From NCBI RefSeq assembly GCF_019200975.1, contig NZ_JAHTMR010000012.1, positions 124,001-188,000 of the forward strand: a stretch of DNA of 64,000 nt. Reading direction: 5' to 3'. A program made the position numbers and the translations under genes. Below the pieces are notes generated by a model, which searched no databases, was not told the origin of the DNA, and worked only from the letters and a program-made list of their open reading frames with translations. This DNA comes from Pseudomonas sp. PD9R (GTDB lineage Bacteria; Pseudomonadota; Gammaproteobacteria; Pseudomonadales; Pseudomonadaceae). Of this stretch, positions 44,268 to 53,700 are shown one piece after another (the first letter of the stretch is position 1; every line of letters begins with the position of its first letter).

Positions 44268-44939
44268 ATGCGTATCAGAGCAGTTCTTTTCGACATGGAC
44301 GGCACCCTGCTCGACACCGCGCCGGACTTCATCGCGATCTGTCAGGCGATGCGGGCCGATCGCGGCTTGCCGCCGATGAACGACAAACACATTCGCGATG
44401 AAATCTCCGGTGGTGCCAAGGCGATGGTTGCCGTGACCTTCTCCATGGACCCGGAATCGCCGGGTTTTGAAGAGCTGCGCCTGGAGTTTCTCGAGCGCTA
44501 CCTCGTCGGCTGTGCCGTTCACAGCAAGCTGTTCGACGGCATGGGTGAACTGCTCGAAGACATCGAGAAAGCCAACCTGATCTGGGGTGTCGTGACCAAC
44601 AAGCCGCTGCGTTTCGCCGAACCGATCATGCAGCAACTCGGACTGGCCGAGCGTTCGGCCTTGCTGATCTGCCCGGACCACGTGAAGAACAGCAAGCCGG
44701 ACCCGGAGCCGTTGATCCTGGCGTGCAAGATGCTCGACCTCGACCCGGCCAGCGTATTGTTTGTCGGTGATGACTTGCGCGATATCGAATCGGGTCGAGA
44801 TGCCGGCACCAAGACGGCGGCGGTGACCTTCGGCTATATCCATCCCGACGACAACCCACGGCATTGGGGTGCGGACGTGGTAGTTGATCATCCGCTGGAG
44901 TTGCGCAAGGTCTTAGATAGCGCCCTGTGCAGCTGCTGA
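44268..44939 (+). CDS. mupP: MupP, N-acetylmuramic acid 6-phosphate phosphatase
   Basis: 223 residues, HAD superfamily. The nucleophile motif FDMDGTLLDTAPDF has D9 and D11; VVTNKP (motif II), and FVGDDLRDIESGRDAG (motif IV) follow. It is Gph-like, but its place directly after ubiG matches Pseudomonas MupP, which removes phosphate from MurNAc-6-P in the MurU cell-wall recycling route and so affects fosfomycin tolerance. Gph (phosphoglycolate phosphatase) is the alternative. Confidence 0.88.
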   Translation: MRIRAVLFDMDGTLLDTAPDFIAICQAMRADRGLPPMNDKHIRDEISGGAKAMVAVTFSMDPESPGFEELRLEFLERYLVGCAVHSKLFDGMGELLEDIEKANLIWGVVTNKPLRFAEPIMQQLGLAERSALLICPDHVKNSKPDPEPLILACKMLDLDPASVLFVGDDLRDIESGRDAGTKTAAVTFGYIHPDDNPRHWGADVVVDHPLELRKVLDSALCSC

Positions 44940-44945
44940 TAGACG

Positions 44946-45022
44946 TCAAAAGATCGCAGCCTGCGGCAGCTCCTACAGGGAAATGCGATCAATGTAGGAG
45001 CTGCCGAAGGCTGCGATCTTTT
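44946..45022. repeat. REPIN (type A REP pair)
   Basis: Inverted type A pair, CAAAAGATCGCAGCCTGCGG and GTAGGAGCTGCCGAAGGCTG with the GATCTTTT end, between mupP and the SDR gene. Confidence 0.92.
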
Positions 45023-45049
45023 AAAGCTTGTTAATGGATTGAGGTTTTT

Positions 45050-45790
45050 ATGTTTGATTATTCCGCACGCCCTGAATTGCTCAAGGACCGGGTCATTCTG
45101 GTCACCGGCGCTGGCCGTGGCATTGGCGCTGCCGCCGCGAAAACCTACGCCGCTCACGGCGCGACCGTACTGTTGCTGGGCAAGACCGAGGCCAATCTGA
45201 CGCAGGTCTACGACGAAATCGAAGCTGCCGGTCATCCGCAACCCGCCGTCATCCCGTTCAACCTGGAAACCGCCCTGCCCCATCAATACGATGAGCTGGC
45301 CGCGATGATCGAAACCGAATTCGGCCACCTCGACGGCTTGCTGCACAACGCCTCGATCATTGGTCCGCGTACGCCGATCGAACAGCTCTCCGGCGAGAAC
45401 TTCATGCGGGTCATGCACGTCAACGTCAACGCCATGTTCATGCTCACCAGCACTCTGCTGCCACTGCTCAAGCTGTCTCAGGATGCTTCGGTGGTGTTCA
45501 CCTCCAGCAGCGTCGGCCGCAAGGGGCGTGCTTACTGGGGTGCATACGGCGTTTCGAAATTTGCCACCGAAGGCTTGATGCAAACCCTCGCCGACGAAGT
45601 CGAAACCGTCGCCCCCGTGCGCTCCAACAGCATCAACCCGGGTGCCACTCGCACCAGCATGCGTGCACAGGCCTATCCAGGGGAAAACCCGTTGAACAAC
45701 CCGACGCCCGAGGAGATCATGCCGGTCTACCTTTACCTGATGGGCCCGGACAGCACGGGCATTAATGGCCAGGCATTCAACGCCCAGTAA
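45050..45790 (+). CDS. YciK-family SDR oxidoreductase
   Basis: 246 residues. TGAGRGIGAAAAKTYAAHGATVLLLGK (cofactor loop, about 20-46), HNAS in place of NNAG, FTSSSVGRKGRAYWGAYGVSKFA with the catalytic Ser, Tyr and Lys. These features and the context after mupP match the YciK-type SDR found at this place in P. aeruginosa. Substrate unknown; NADP use is suggested by the basic residue after beta 2. A REPIN precedes it and a GC-rich hairpin follows it. Confidence 0.88.
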   Translation: MFDYSARPELLKDRVILVTGAGRGIGAAAAKTYAAHGATVLLLGKTEANLTQVYDEIEAAGHPQPAVIPFNLETALPHQYDELAAMIETEFGHLDGLLHNASIIGPRTPIEQLSGENFMRVMHVNVNAMFMLTSTLLPLLKLSQDASVVFTSSSVGRKGRAYWGAYGVSKFATEGLMQTLADEVETVAPVRSNSINPGATRTSMRAQAYPGENPLNNPTPEEIMPVYLYLMGPDSTGINGQAFNAQ

Positions 45791-45807
45791 TACCGTGCGT
45801 CGCTTTT

Positions 45808-45835
45808 GTGCCGCGTCGACTTCCCGTCGCGGCAC
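45808..45835 (+). terminator. GC-rich hairpin after the SDR gene
   Basis: GTGCCGCG and CGCGGCAC pair around a twelve-base loop, 18 bases after the SDR stop codon. No T-run follows, so factor-independent termination is uncertain. Confidence 0.5.
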
Positions 45836-45920
45836 TCAGGTATCCCCTCGTTTTCAGTCAAACAAATGCCACAAAATCCCCCCTCTGCTTTTCGTCTCCT
45901 AACAAAGCATTGATTCATAA

Positions 45921-45938
45921 CGATTTTTTATAAAATCG
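45921..45938. promoter_or_regulatory. AT-rich palindrome next to the sigma54 promoter
   Basis: CGATTTT-TTAT-AAAATCG is a perfect 7-4-7 inverted repeat ending six bases before the -24 region. It could be a protein-binding site or simply a bendable A/T element. Confidence 0.4.
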
Positions 45939-45944
45939 AACTGA

Positions 45945-45961
45945 CTGGCACGACTTTCGCT
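45945..45961 (+). promoter_or_regulatory. Sigma54 (RpoN) promoter upstream of the diguanylate cyclase gene
   Basis: CTGGCACGACTTTCGCT matches the YTGGCACGRNNNTTGCW consensus with one mismatch; GG and GC are separated by ten bases as required. The start of transcription would be near 45972, about 180 bases before the GGDEF gene. The enhancer-binding protein is unknown. Confidence 0.7.
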
Positions 45962-46152
45962 CTATATTTGCTCAGACATTCAGCGTGAAAGCAGATGGGG
46001 CGGGTCTCGCGTCGGCGGTTCCTAAACTTCGCCAAAGCAGATTAGACTTGTGCGATATGTCCTACGGGACTGACGGACCAGTATGACGCGCAGCCCAAAG
46101 CCGCTCTCACCCAGCTTGTAAGACAGCCTTACTGCTCAGGGGCGCATGCCAT

Positions 46153-47079
46153 ATGAAATCACCTTCCCAGACCAACGCAATTGACTTCGATAGTGCCAAA
46201 TTGCAACGCCTGGGCTTTGGTCAGCAGCAACCGACTCTGGAACGGCCTCTGAGTCTTGCGCAATTGCGCCAGCAACTGAGCATGCAGCTGCAAACCAGTC
46301 TTGAGCCACAACGCATTCTCGGGTTGTTCTTCCGTGAAATTCAACGACTTGTTCCACTCGACGCCTTGAGCTATCAGCACAAGAGCAGCGATTTGCGCCT
46401 GGAATTCGGCCAGCGCGGCCACCACTCGATCAGCTACAACCTCAGCCACGAAGGCGAGCACCTCGGTGAGCTGGTGTTTCGTCGCAATCAGCGTTTCTCC
46501 GAGCAGGAACAGGGCAACCTCGAATCCCTGCTGGCCTCTCTGCTGTACCCGATGCGTAACACCTTGCTTTACCGCACCGCCACCCAAAGTGCATTGCGTG
46601 ATCCGCTGACGGACACCGGTAACCGCATCGCCATGGACCAGACGTTACAGCGCGAAATCGAGCTGTCACGGCGCCACCTGCAACCGTTGTCATTGTTGAT
46701 GCTGGACATCGATCACTTCAAGCAGATCAACGACACCCACGGTCATAGCGCTGGCGATGATGTGTTGAAGGCCGTTGCCGCCTCGATCAAGGGACAGTTG
46801 CGCAACGTGGACATGGTGTTTCGCTATGGAGGCGAAGAATTCCTGATCCTGCTGTCCAACACCACCCGGGAAGCAGCGGCTTTGGTCGGTGAGCGACTGC
46901 GGGTTGCGGCGCAGGCCGAGGATTTTCTGGCCGATGGCCGTGTGATTGGGCTGACAGTCAGCCTCGGCTGCTCGACCTTGTTGCCCGGCGAATCTGTCGA
47001 GAGCCTGTTGCGAAGAGCTGATAACGCGTTGTATGTGGCCAAGCGCGAGGGGCGAAACCGGTTGACGATGGCGGGCTGA
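46153..47079 (+). CDS. GGDEF-domain diguanylate cyclase
   Basis: 308 residues. The N-terminal part (about 1-140) looks like a GAF-type sensor without membrane helices. The GGDEF domain (about 145-305) has an intact active site GGEEF at 226-230 and the inhibitory RxxD site at 217-220 (RNVD), so it should make cyclic di-GMP with product feedback. Size and position after ubiG-mupP-SDR resemble the P. aeruginosa PA3177 enzyme. AGGGG lies ten bases before the ATG. A short out-of-frame ATG (46146) overlaps the start. It lies behind a sigma54-type promoter. Confidence 0.88.
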   Translation: MKSPSQTNAIDFDSAKLQRLGFGQQQPTLERPLSLAQLRQQLSMQLQTSLEPQRILGLFFREIQRLVPLDALSYQHKSSDLRLEFGQRGHHSISYNLSHEGEHLGELVFRRNQRFSEQEQGNLESLLASLLYPMRNTLLYRTATQSALRDPLTDTGNRIAMDQTLQREIELSRRHLQPLSLLMLDIDHFKQINDTHGHSAGDDVLKAVAASIKGQLRNVDMVFRYGGEEFLILLSNTTREAAALVGERLRVAAQAEDFLADGRVIGLTVSLGCSTLLPGESVESLLRRADNALYVAKREGRNRLTMAG

Positions 47080-47104
47080 GCTTTCAATCACAATACAAAA
47101 CAAT

Positions 47105-47192
47105 GTGGGAGCGAGCCTGCTCGCGATTGCTATCTGTCATTCACCCTATTCGGCGAATGTTAAACAGCTATCGCGAGCAGGCTCGCTCCCAC
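47105..47192. repeat. REPIN (type C REP pair)
   Basis: Near-perfect inverted copies of GTGGGAGCGAGCCTGCTCGC + GAT between the convergent GGDEF and TenA-like genes. Confidence 0.93.
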
Positions 47193-47215
47193 ATTTGGTT
47201 TGTGTTGCCGTTGGA

Positions 47216-48013
47216 TCAGCTCTCGGCCAGTACCGCCACTCGTTCACGGGCTACCGGTGCCTTTTCCGCGTGCTCCAGTTGCATGCAGCGTTCCAGGAAA
47301 AGGAACATGTAGTCATAGCTCTTGCACACCGCCGAACGCAATTCTTCCTGCAGCGATTTGCTCGGGTTCAGGCCCGCCAGGGTGCAGATGATTTCCAGCG
47401 CTTCCCACGGATGGGCATCGTCATACTGGGCATGCATCTTCAGCCACTTCATCGCTCGCTTGCGGTCTTCCTCGGGGAATGCCGCCGCGTAGACACCATT
47501 GGAACAGACCAGCGCCGACCACTCCCCGGTCGCGCCTTCAATGGCGTAGTTGGTGGCGGCGATGGCCACGATCAGCGAGTCCGCCGAACTGGTGTGCCAG
47601 CACCAATGGCTCAGGGCGTGAAGTTCAGGCGCAACCTGTTGCGCCTGCAGATCTTCCAGGCTGACACCGTGAGCACGGCTCCAGTTAACCCAGTAATCGG
47701 CGTGGTTCAATTCGACGCGGATATTGCGCATCAGCCAGCGACGCGCCATGTCTTCGCCGGGATGACGGGCAAAACGGGTTTTAGTGAGGTTTTGTGCCAT
47801 GTATAACGCGAACTGTTCGACCACCGGCCAGCCACCAATCAGGTACTGACGCATGGTCTTTGCACTGAGCTTGTTGTCACGCATGCGCTGATACAGTTCG
47901 TGTTCGACAACCCGGCGCTTGCTCTCGCTGCAGTCCTGGATCAGGCGCTGGGCCCAGGCCGGATAACTTGCAGCTTCCATGAGTGGTCCGGTTCGGCTGA
48001 ATGTGTCGATCAC
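47216..48013 (-). CDS. TenA/PqqC-like (heme-oxygenase fold) protein
   Basis: 265 residues, all-helical. Segments YLIGGWPVVEQFALYMAQNL, RNIRVELNHADYW and AATNYAIEGATGEWSALV carry the conserved His/Glu/Asp residues expected for the TenA/PqqC/iron-containing redox enzyme superfamily. Whether it is a thiaminase, a di-iron oxygenase or a non-catalytic relative cannot be read. The start is a GTG at 48013 (MIDTFSRTGPLMEA) with AAGGAG nine bases upstream; an upstream ATG in frame has no such site. It follows the rbdA-like gene by 45 bases on the same strand. Confidence 0.8.
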   Translation of the reverse strand: MIDTFSRTGPLMEAASYPAWAQRLIQDCSESKRRVVEHELYQRMRDNKLSAKTMRQYLIGGWPVVEQFALYMAQNLTKTRFARHPGEDMARRWLMRNIRVELNHADYWVNWSRAHGVSLEDLQAQQVAPELHALSHWCWHTSSADSLIVAIAATNYAIEGATGEWSALVCSNGVYAAAFPEEDRKRAMKWLKMHAQYDDAHPWEALEIICTLAGLNPSKSLQEELRSAVCKSYDYMFLFLERCMQLEHAEKAPVARERVAVLAES

Positions 48014-48058
48014 TGTCGGGCTCCTTTTGATTGTGATTGTTAGGATCAGCAAGAGATT

Positions 48059-50518
48059 TCAACGGAACGTGCCAGGTGCCTTGAATAACAAAGGTTGAGG
48101 CCTGGCAGGACGACTTTGCAAGCTATCGCAGGTAAACAGTTGCGGGCGTTCTATGACATACCCTTGAGCGTAATCCACCCCTATTTCCAGCAATGCCTGT
48201 TCGATTTGAGGCGTCTCGACAAACTCGGCAATCGTACGCTTACCCATGACATGCCCGATGTGATTGATCACCTCGACCATGGCGCGGTTAATCGGGTCGT
48301 CCAGCATATCCTTTACAAAACTCCCGTCGATCTTCAGGAAGTCTACAGGCAAATGTTTCAGGTAAGCGAATGAGGACATACCGGCGCAAAAATCGTCCAG
48401 CGAAAAATGACAACCTAAGCCTTTGAGTTCATTAATGAATCTGATCGCACTGCCAAGATTGGAAATAGCGCTGGTTTCAGTAATTTCAAAACAAATCATT
48501 TCAGCCGGAATTGAATATGTAACGAACTGCTCACGCAGGAAGTCCAGGAACGCCTCATCGCCGATGGTAGTACCCGACAGATTGATCGCACACATCGCCA
48601 GCGGCCCCTGGCGCTTTTCGGCTCGGCACTGGGCAATGATCTTGAATACATTCTGCACCACCCAACGGTCAAGCGAGGTCATCAGGCCATAGCGTTCGGC
48701 TGCCGGAATAAAGCTGTCGGGCAGGATCATGCGACCGGCTTCGTCATGCAGGCGCAACAGGATTTCGATATGCCCACTGCCCTGTTCGGTATGGCCAAGC
48801 GGGGCGATTTCCTGGGCATACAGGCAAAAACGATCTTCTTCCAGCGCCATGTGCAGGCGTTGTACCCAGGCCATTTCGCCAAAGCGCAGTGACAGTTCCG
48901 AATCGTCCGGGTGATAGACCTGGACCCGGTTGCGGCCTTTTTCCTTGGCCATGTAGCAAGCCATGTCGGCAGCGCGCAGCGAGGCTTCAAGGGTGGTGGG
49001 ATTCTGCGCGACATGCACCAGGCCAATACTGACGGTGGTCACGAATGGCCGGCCCTTCCAGACGAAGTGCAGGTTTTGCACGGTCTGACGCAGGCTCTCG
49101 GCAATTTTTTCCGCCGCGTCCGGCCCACAATTTTCCAGCAGGATGCCGAACTCGTCGCCACCCAACCGGGCCAGGGTATCGCCCTCTCGCAGCCCGGATT
49201 GCAGCAGCGCGCAGATATGCCGTAGCAACTCATCACCTGCCGCATGGCCGCAGGTGTCGTTGACCAGTTTGAATTGATCGAGATCGAGAAACATCAGGGC
49301 ATGACGCCCCGTCTGCCGCCCCAGAGTGTGCAGCGCCTGCTCCAGACGGAATTCGAACTCGCGACGGTTGGCCAGCCCGGTCAGAGCGTCATGGGTGGCC
49401 TGCCAGGACAGATTCGCAATGTATTGCCGTTCCTGGGTCATGTCATGCAGCACGAGTACGGTGCCGCTGACCTTGCCGGCATTGCTGATCGGCGCCCCCA
49501 CCAGCGTCACCGAAACGGTGCTGCCGTCCAGGCGCTGGATCAACTTGGAATGTTCGCTGCCACCGCTGAGCTGACCGCTCAAAATGCGTTCGATCAAAGT
49601 AAAACCATCGCTCTGGGCATTCTCATCCAGCAGATTGAACAGCGCTGCCAACGGCAATCCCGTCGCCTGCTCGGCCTTCCAGTGGGTCAACGCCTCGGCG
49701 GCCGGATTCATGTAGGCAATCGCGCCTTCGACATCCGTGGTAATCACGCCATCGCCAATCGATTGCAAGGTGATCTGCGCCCGGTCTTTCTCCAGTTGCA
49801 GCGCGTCGGCGAAGGCGTGGCGTTGTTTGAGCAGCTTATGCGTACGCATCAAGGCCAATGCAATCAAGCCCAGGGCGGTCGCGAGGTTGGTCAACAGCAG
49901 CAGCCGAAGAATGACCCGCGAACCTTCACCCAGGGCATCGCTGAAGGCTTTCGCCGCTGGCGTCACTTCATCGTTGATCGCGAAAATCTGCGCCTTCCAG
50001 CGTTTGATGTCGGCATCCGAGGCCGGGGTGGCCGTGATGTGTTGATGCATGTCCTGCGCGACGTCATCGAGCTTGACCAGATACGCGTCACCTACCGTCC
50101 ACAGATCGATGGCTTTTTCGAGATAACTGAAGTGCCGGAAATTCAAGTACAGCCAGATCAGGCTGGAAACGTCATCCGGGTGGTTGCCACCCTTAAGGAT
50201 CGCCGCGCGCGCGGCCTCTATATTCGGTGGTTGGTGATCCAGTGCCACACGCAACTCGTGACCGCCCTGGGGCACGGCAATCGCGCTCTGGTATTTGAGA
50301 AAAATCGACTCGTCACGACTGTCTGCGTAAAGATTGAGGTAGTAGATGGCGTCTTTCTGGCCCTTGGACCACAGGCTTTCACCGGCGACATAGCCGCGGA
50401 CCGCCGACAGCACGTAAAGGCTAACGCCGCCCAACAAGGCTTGAAACAACACGACGGCGATAAATGGCCAGACGATGCCCAACAACCGTGGCGTTCCGAG
50501 TGTCCGCGTTTGATTCAT
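48059..50518 (-). CDS. rbdA: Membrane PAS-GGDEF-EAL cyclic di-GMP enzyme, RbdA type
   Basis: 819 residues. Two membrane helices (about 12-35 and 190-215) flank a periplasmic helical segment; then PAS (about 240-370), GGDEF (about 375-535) and EAL (about 545-805). GGDEF is intact at 453-457 with an RxxD inhibitory site just before. The EAL motif is EIL at 585-587, with FEITET, KIDGSF and AEFVE present but DDFCAG in place of DDFGTG. In P. aeruginosa RbdA (about 818 residues, same order) the enzyme acts as a phosphodiesterase controlling biofilm dispersal. Conserved neighbours (ABC, dsbA, trhO, bolA, fumC) support the name. Upstream open frame before the ATG at 50518 is rejected. Confidence 0.8.
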   Translation of the reverse strand: MNQTRTLGTPRLLGIVWPFIAVVLFQALLGGVSLYVLSAVRGYVAGESLWSKGQKDAIYYLNLYADSRDESIFLKYQSAIAVPQGGHELRVALDHQPPNIEAARAAILKGGNHPDDVSSLIWLYLNFRHFSYLEKAIDLWTVGDAYLVKLDDVAQDMHQHITATPASDADIKRWKAQIFAINDEVTPAAKAFSDALGEGSRVILRLLLLTNLATALGLIALALMRTHKLLKQRHAFADALQLEKDRAQITLQSIGDGVITTDVEGAIAYMNPAAEALTHWKAEQATGLPLAALFNLLDENAQSDGFTLIERILSGQLSGGSEHSKLIQRLDGSTVSVTLVGAPISNAGKVSGTVLVLHDMTQERQYIANLSWQATHDALTGLANRREFEFRLEQALHTLGRQTGRHALMFLDLDQFKLVNDTCGHAAGDELLRHICALLQSGLREGDTLARLGGDEFGILLENCGPDAAEKIAESLRQTVQNLHFVWKGRPFVTTVSIGLVHVAQNPTTLEASLRAADMACYMAKEKGRNRVQVYHPDDSELSLRFGEMAWVQRLHMALEEDRFCLYAQEIAPLGHTEQGSGHIEILLRLHDEAGRMILPDSFIPAAERYGLMTSLDRWVVQNVFKIIAQCRAEKRQGPLAMCAINLSGTTIGDEAFLDFLREQFVTYSIPAEMICFEITETSAISNLGSAIRFINELKGLGCHFSLDDFCAGMSSFAYLKHLPVDFLKIDGSFVKDMLDDPINRAMVEVINHIGHVMGKRTIAEFVETPQIEQALLEIGVDYAQGYVIERPQLFTCDSLQSRPARPQPLLFKAPGTFR

Positions 50519-50585
50519 GAGGTCCCTTGCATTAGCACTACTTGATCGTCTTCCGGACGAAATGGCTGTAGCTAGACTAGGGTGC

Positions 50586-50610
50586 GTTCGTACTCCCGGC
50601 AAGTACGAAC
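50586..50610. promoter_or_regulatory. Inverted repeat in the rbdA-toxin intergenic region
   Basis: GTTCGTAC and GTACGAAC face each other across nine bases. It lies 68 bases before the rbdA ATG in a 277-base divergent region that must hold both promoters; a role as operator or leader hairpin is possible. Confidence 0.4.
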
Positions 50611-50763
50611 CTCCTGTCTCACGTGAACCAACCCTTTCAAATAGACGCACGCCACACTCAATGATCACGCTCGGAGGAAAGATATTTTCTTCGCAGTAAT
50701 TATGTACCGCACGGCTTTTCCCATGGCTCGTTGTAATCGATGACGTGTAACAGCACGAAAACC

Positions 50764-50779
50764 ATTCGAAACAACGAAT
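50764..50779. promoter_or_regulatory. Inverted repeat before the toxin ribosome-binding site
   Basis: ATTCG-AAACAA-CGAAT lies four bases upstream of the AGAAGG ribosome site. In the mRNA it would form a weak hairpin that might influence translation, or it may be a protein site. Confidence 0.35.
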
Positions 50780-50795
50780 CATGAGAAGGCACACC

Positions 50796-53700
50796 ATGCA
50801 ATCAACACTTTTGAGCCCTGTTGAAGCCAGCAACCACGACTCGTCCCCGTCCGCGACTCAGGTGTATCAAAGCCAATTGGGGGACTACGAACTGTTGCTG
50901 TCCTTCATGCGTGCCGAAACCGGATCGATTTCCCAATTCAGGCAAACCGTACTCAGGCCTCGTACTTTCTCCCCGTTGGACCAGGAGAACGAAGTGGGTC
51001 ATGAGGCCTTGCAGCAGTTACTGAAAAATACCGACTATCTGGAGTTGTGCAAAACATACAAGGTCTCCCCGCATTTTCTGATTGTCACCCTCAAGGACGG
51101 AACCTACGTCTATGAGACCTCAAATCGTGGCAGTGAAGAAAAGATCGTCTTGCCGATGTGCGAGTGTGCACATTTGCAAGCACTCACCGACCGGATTGAA
51201 AAATCCGCTGCGTTAATGGGTGGGCAAATTCGCTATGACCGGCTCGTCAGTCTGCCCGGCATTGCCGCGTTCTACGGTCTTACGCCTTGGGACCCGGCAG
51301 ACACTGCCGCCAACAAGGCTGCCATCGCTACTGTCGAAGACAAGATCGCCAGCTATCGTTTGAGCCTGGAGGACGACTTCAACGTTCTCGACCTGAAGCG
51401 CCATCCCACCCAAAAAGATCACGAGGTATTTCAAGCCGTCCAGTCTGCCTCCTCCACCTCTTCCCAAGTCGACAAACAGGCATTGCAGGCCCAAATAATT
51501 GCCAGGGAGGCAGTCGACACAATCAGTACATTTTTGCCGCAGGGAAGTGCCTCCCCACTGACCTATTTCGCCCAAGATATTCTCCCCTCAGCCACCTATG
51601 CACAGGTACGGGCAACACCAGCGGTTTATTTGCAGAAAATCCTTCAGAGCCCCCAAGCCGAGGAGCTCGCAACGACCTTACTGTCGGTCATGGATTGGTA
51701 TGGAGGGAAAACAGGCGAAGAGACATCACCTCAGATCCGCACCAAAGTAGTCGCCAATGCATTGCAGATCTGGCTGAAATCGCCGACGACCGAGCACCCC
51801 GAAGGAATCGCCGGTTTTGACTGGCAGTCTCATTCACACTGGGGCAAGAGTTATCAGGCGATCTGGAAGGAATTCGAAACCCACCTGCTCACATCAAAAC
51901 GGGCAGCGTCGGAGAAAGAGGCGATTGTTATTGCAAGGTTGTTTCTGGGCCAGTTTCCCATCGAGTTTCGTGTCAGCAATATCCCGACTGATCTTCCGTA
52001 TAGAAGCTCTCTGGTCTGGGTGAATTTTCTGAATGGTGTGAATCTGATCAATGCCGGCGATCCAGGAGCATTGAGCAGAATGACTTTCCAGCAGTTGGTA
52101 GATCTGCCCCTGCAACGGTCTCTCGGAGCCACTTCCGATGGGCTCAATGAGATCAGCCTGGCACGGTTGCTTCCGGCTTTGGACTGGGCCCAAACCCAAG
52201 GCATCATTACCCGAAAACGCCATGAAACCTACGTACAGGACGAAATTGAGCTGGCGCTAACCGAACTGGACAATCACTCGACAGCCCTCACTGAAGCAAT
52301 CACTCGACTCAATGAAGAGCCGCCCAAGCGACTATCCATGGCGAAATCTGCGGTGGAAAAACTCTTTGGCAAAGATTTTTTTTCGGATGGGAGAAAACTA
52401 ACGAGGAAGCGAATCGAAACCATCCGCTGGAATAGCGTGCCAACGCTCAAAGGCAAGGAGTATGACTACTACTCGGCTGTCGACGTCCTGGCATCCGGCA
52501 AATTCGATGATCTAGAACCATGGAATACAACGACACTCGACGGTGAACCGAGTCAACGTTGGGTCCGCATAGACAAGAATCGATCAATATCATCCTCTCG
52601 ATGGTGGGACCTTATGGTGGGCCCTCCTACCGGCACCCTACCCGATATCCCGGCACAGTTTGATCGGCAATTCAAACTCCATTTGCAATCGCTGACCACC
52701 TCCTATCAAACACTGATCCAAAGCTTGCTAGCATCGCTTGCGTTTTCCGACCGTCAGTCGCTTGAGTGGGGCGAACTGCGCATCTATAGCCTGAGGAAAG
52801 AAACCCAAGGGATAGAAGCGCAAAACGAAACGGCTGAAATCATCTTGCCTCTGCGGGCGCGCAACGGCCTGATTGTGCAATCAACCTTCAATAACCTGAC
52901 AACGACTTACGAACTGCTCCCGCGGGCAGGTGTGATACGCCGTATCGCCAATCCAGACGCTGAGCAGTTCGGGGGGGATCTGAAGTCCGAACAATGGCGC
53001 TTGGCTAAATCGACCGTTGCCGTTTCGGTACGACGTCATAAGAGCATACCGTTTGATTGGGACGCCCATGCGAATGCAAACGTGCCGAAACAGGATGCGA
53101 GTTGCCAGGCGATCATCGAACAGCTAGGTGAAAAATTTATCGCGGTGCCGCTCGAAGGTCGCTCGGAAAATGTTCCGCTGTCGATATCGTCGAGTCGTTG
53201 TGCAGCAATCAGCAAATTCATTGCCACCCAACTGCTATTTGTCGACCCTGAAAAACTTCGCTCCGCTGCCTACGGGCGAACGGAGTTCGAACGTGAACAA
53301 GCCTTGCATGATAAGGCACTGGAAATCGGCAAAATGTTCGTCCCATTCTGGAAAAGTGTCGAAGACGTGGCTTCCGGCGACAGAACACGCTTGATCAATG
53401 GTGCATTCGGCCTGTTTACCGACCTGCTTTCGTTTGCGCAACCGATCGGCAAATTTACCTCGGGGTCAATCAAGCTGCTCAGCAATGCAAGCCGCCTGAC
53501 CTTGCGCGCCAGACTGCCCGTATTTGCATCACTCTCCAAAGAACTGCTGATTCTGACGGTTCAGGCTCTCAACCCGATTGATGGTGTCGTTACGCTGCTT
53601 CGGGCGTTGGGAGGCAGAGGATTGAGGCTGGGCAGAACTGCCATTTTCAGACTTCAGGAATTGACGGGCAAAGCCGGGCACTATGACTTTGTCCAAAGCC

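Larger units (their letters stand above)
45791..46152. other. Regulatory intergenic region before the diguanylate cyclase gene
   Basis: 362 bases without a gene. It holds a hairpin after the SDR gene, an AT-rich palindrome, a sigma54-type promoter and a leader of about 180 bases. Confidence 0.65.

Noticed and set aside
44946..45022. Repeated palindromes here and at sixteen other places, considered as CRISPR repeats
   Set aside because: Copies are scattered singly or as inverted pairs over 60 kb, with no direct-repeat/spacer array and no cas genes. They are REP/REPIN elements.
46146..46184. A 12-codon frame overlapping the start of the GGDEF gene, considered as a regulatory uORF
   Set aside because: It is only three bases from the AGGGG site, too close for good initiation, and short frames of this size occur by chance. 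It is mentioned only as a possibility in the sigma54 finding.
48059..50833. Longer rbdA frame adding about 105 residues
   Set aside because: The added part crosses the divergent promoter region and the 5' end of the toxin gene and has no protein-like character; MNQTRTLG at 50518 precedes the first membrane helix as expected.
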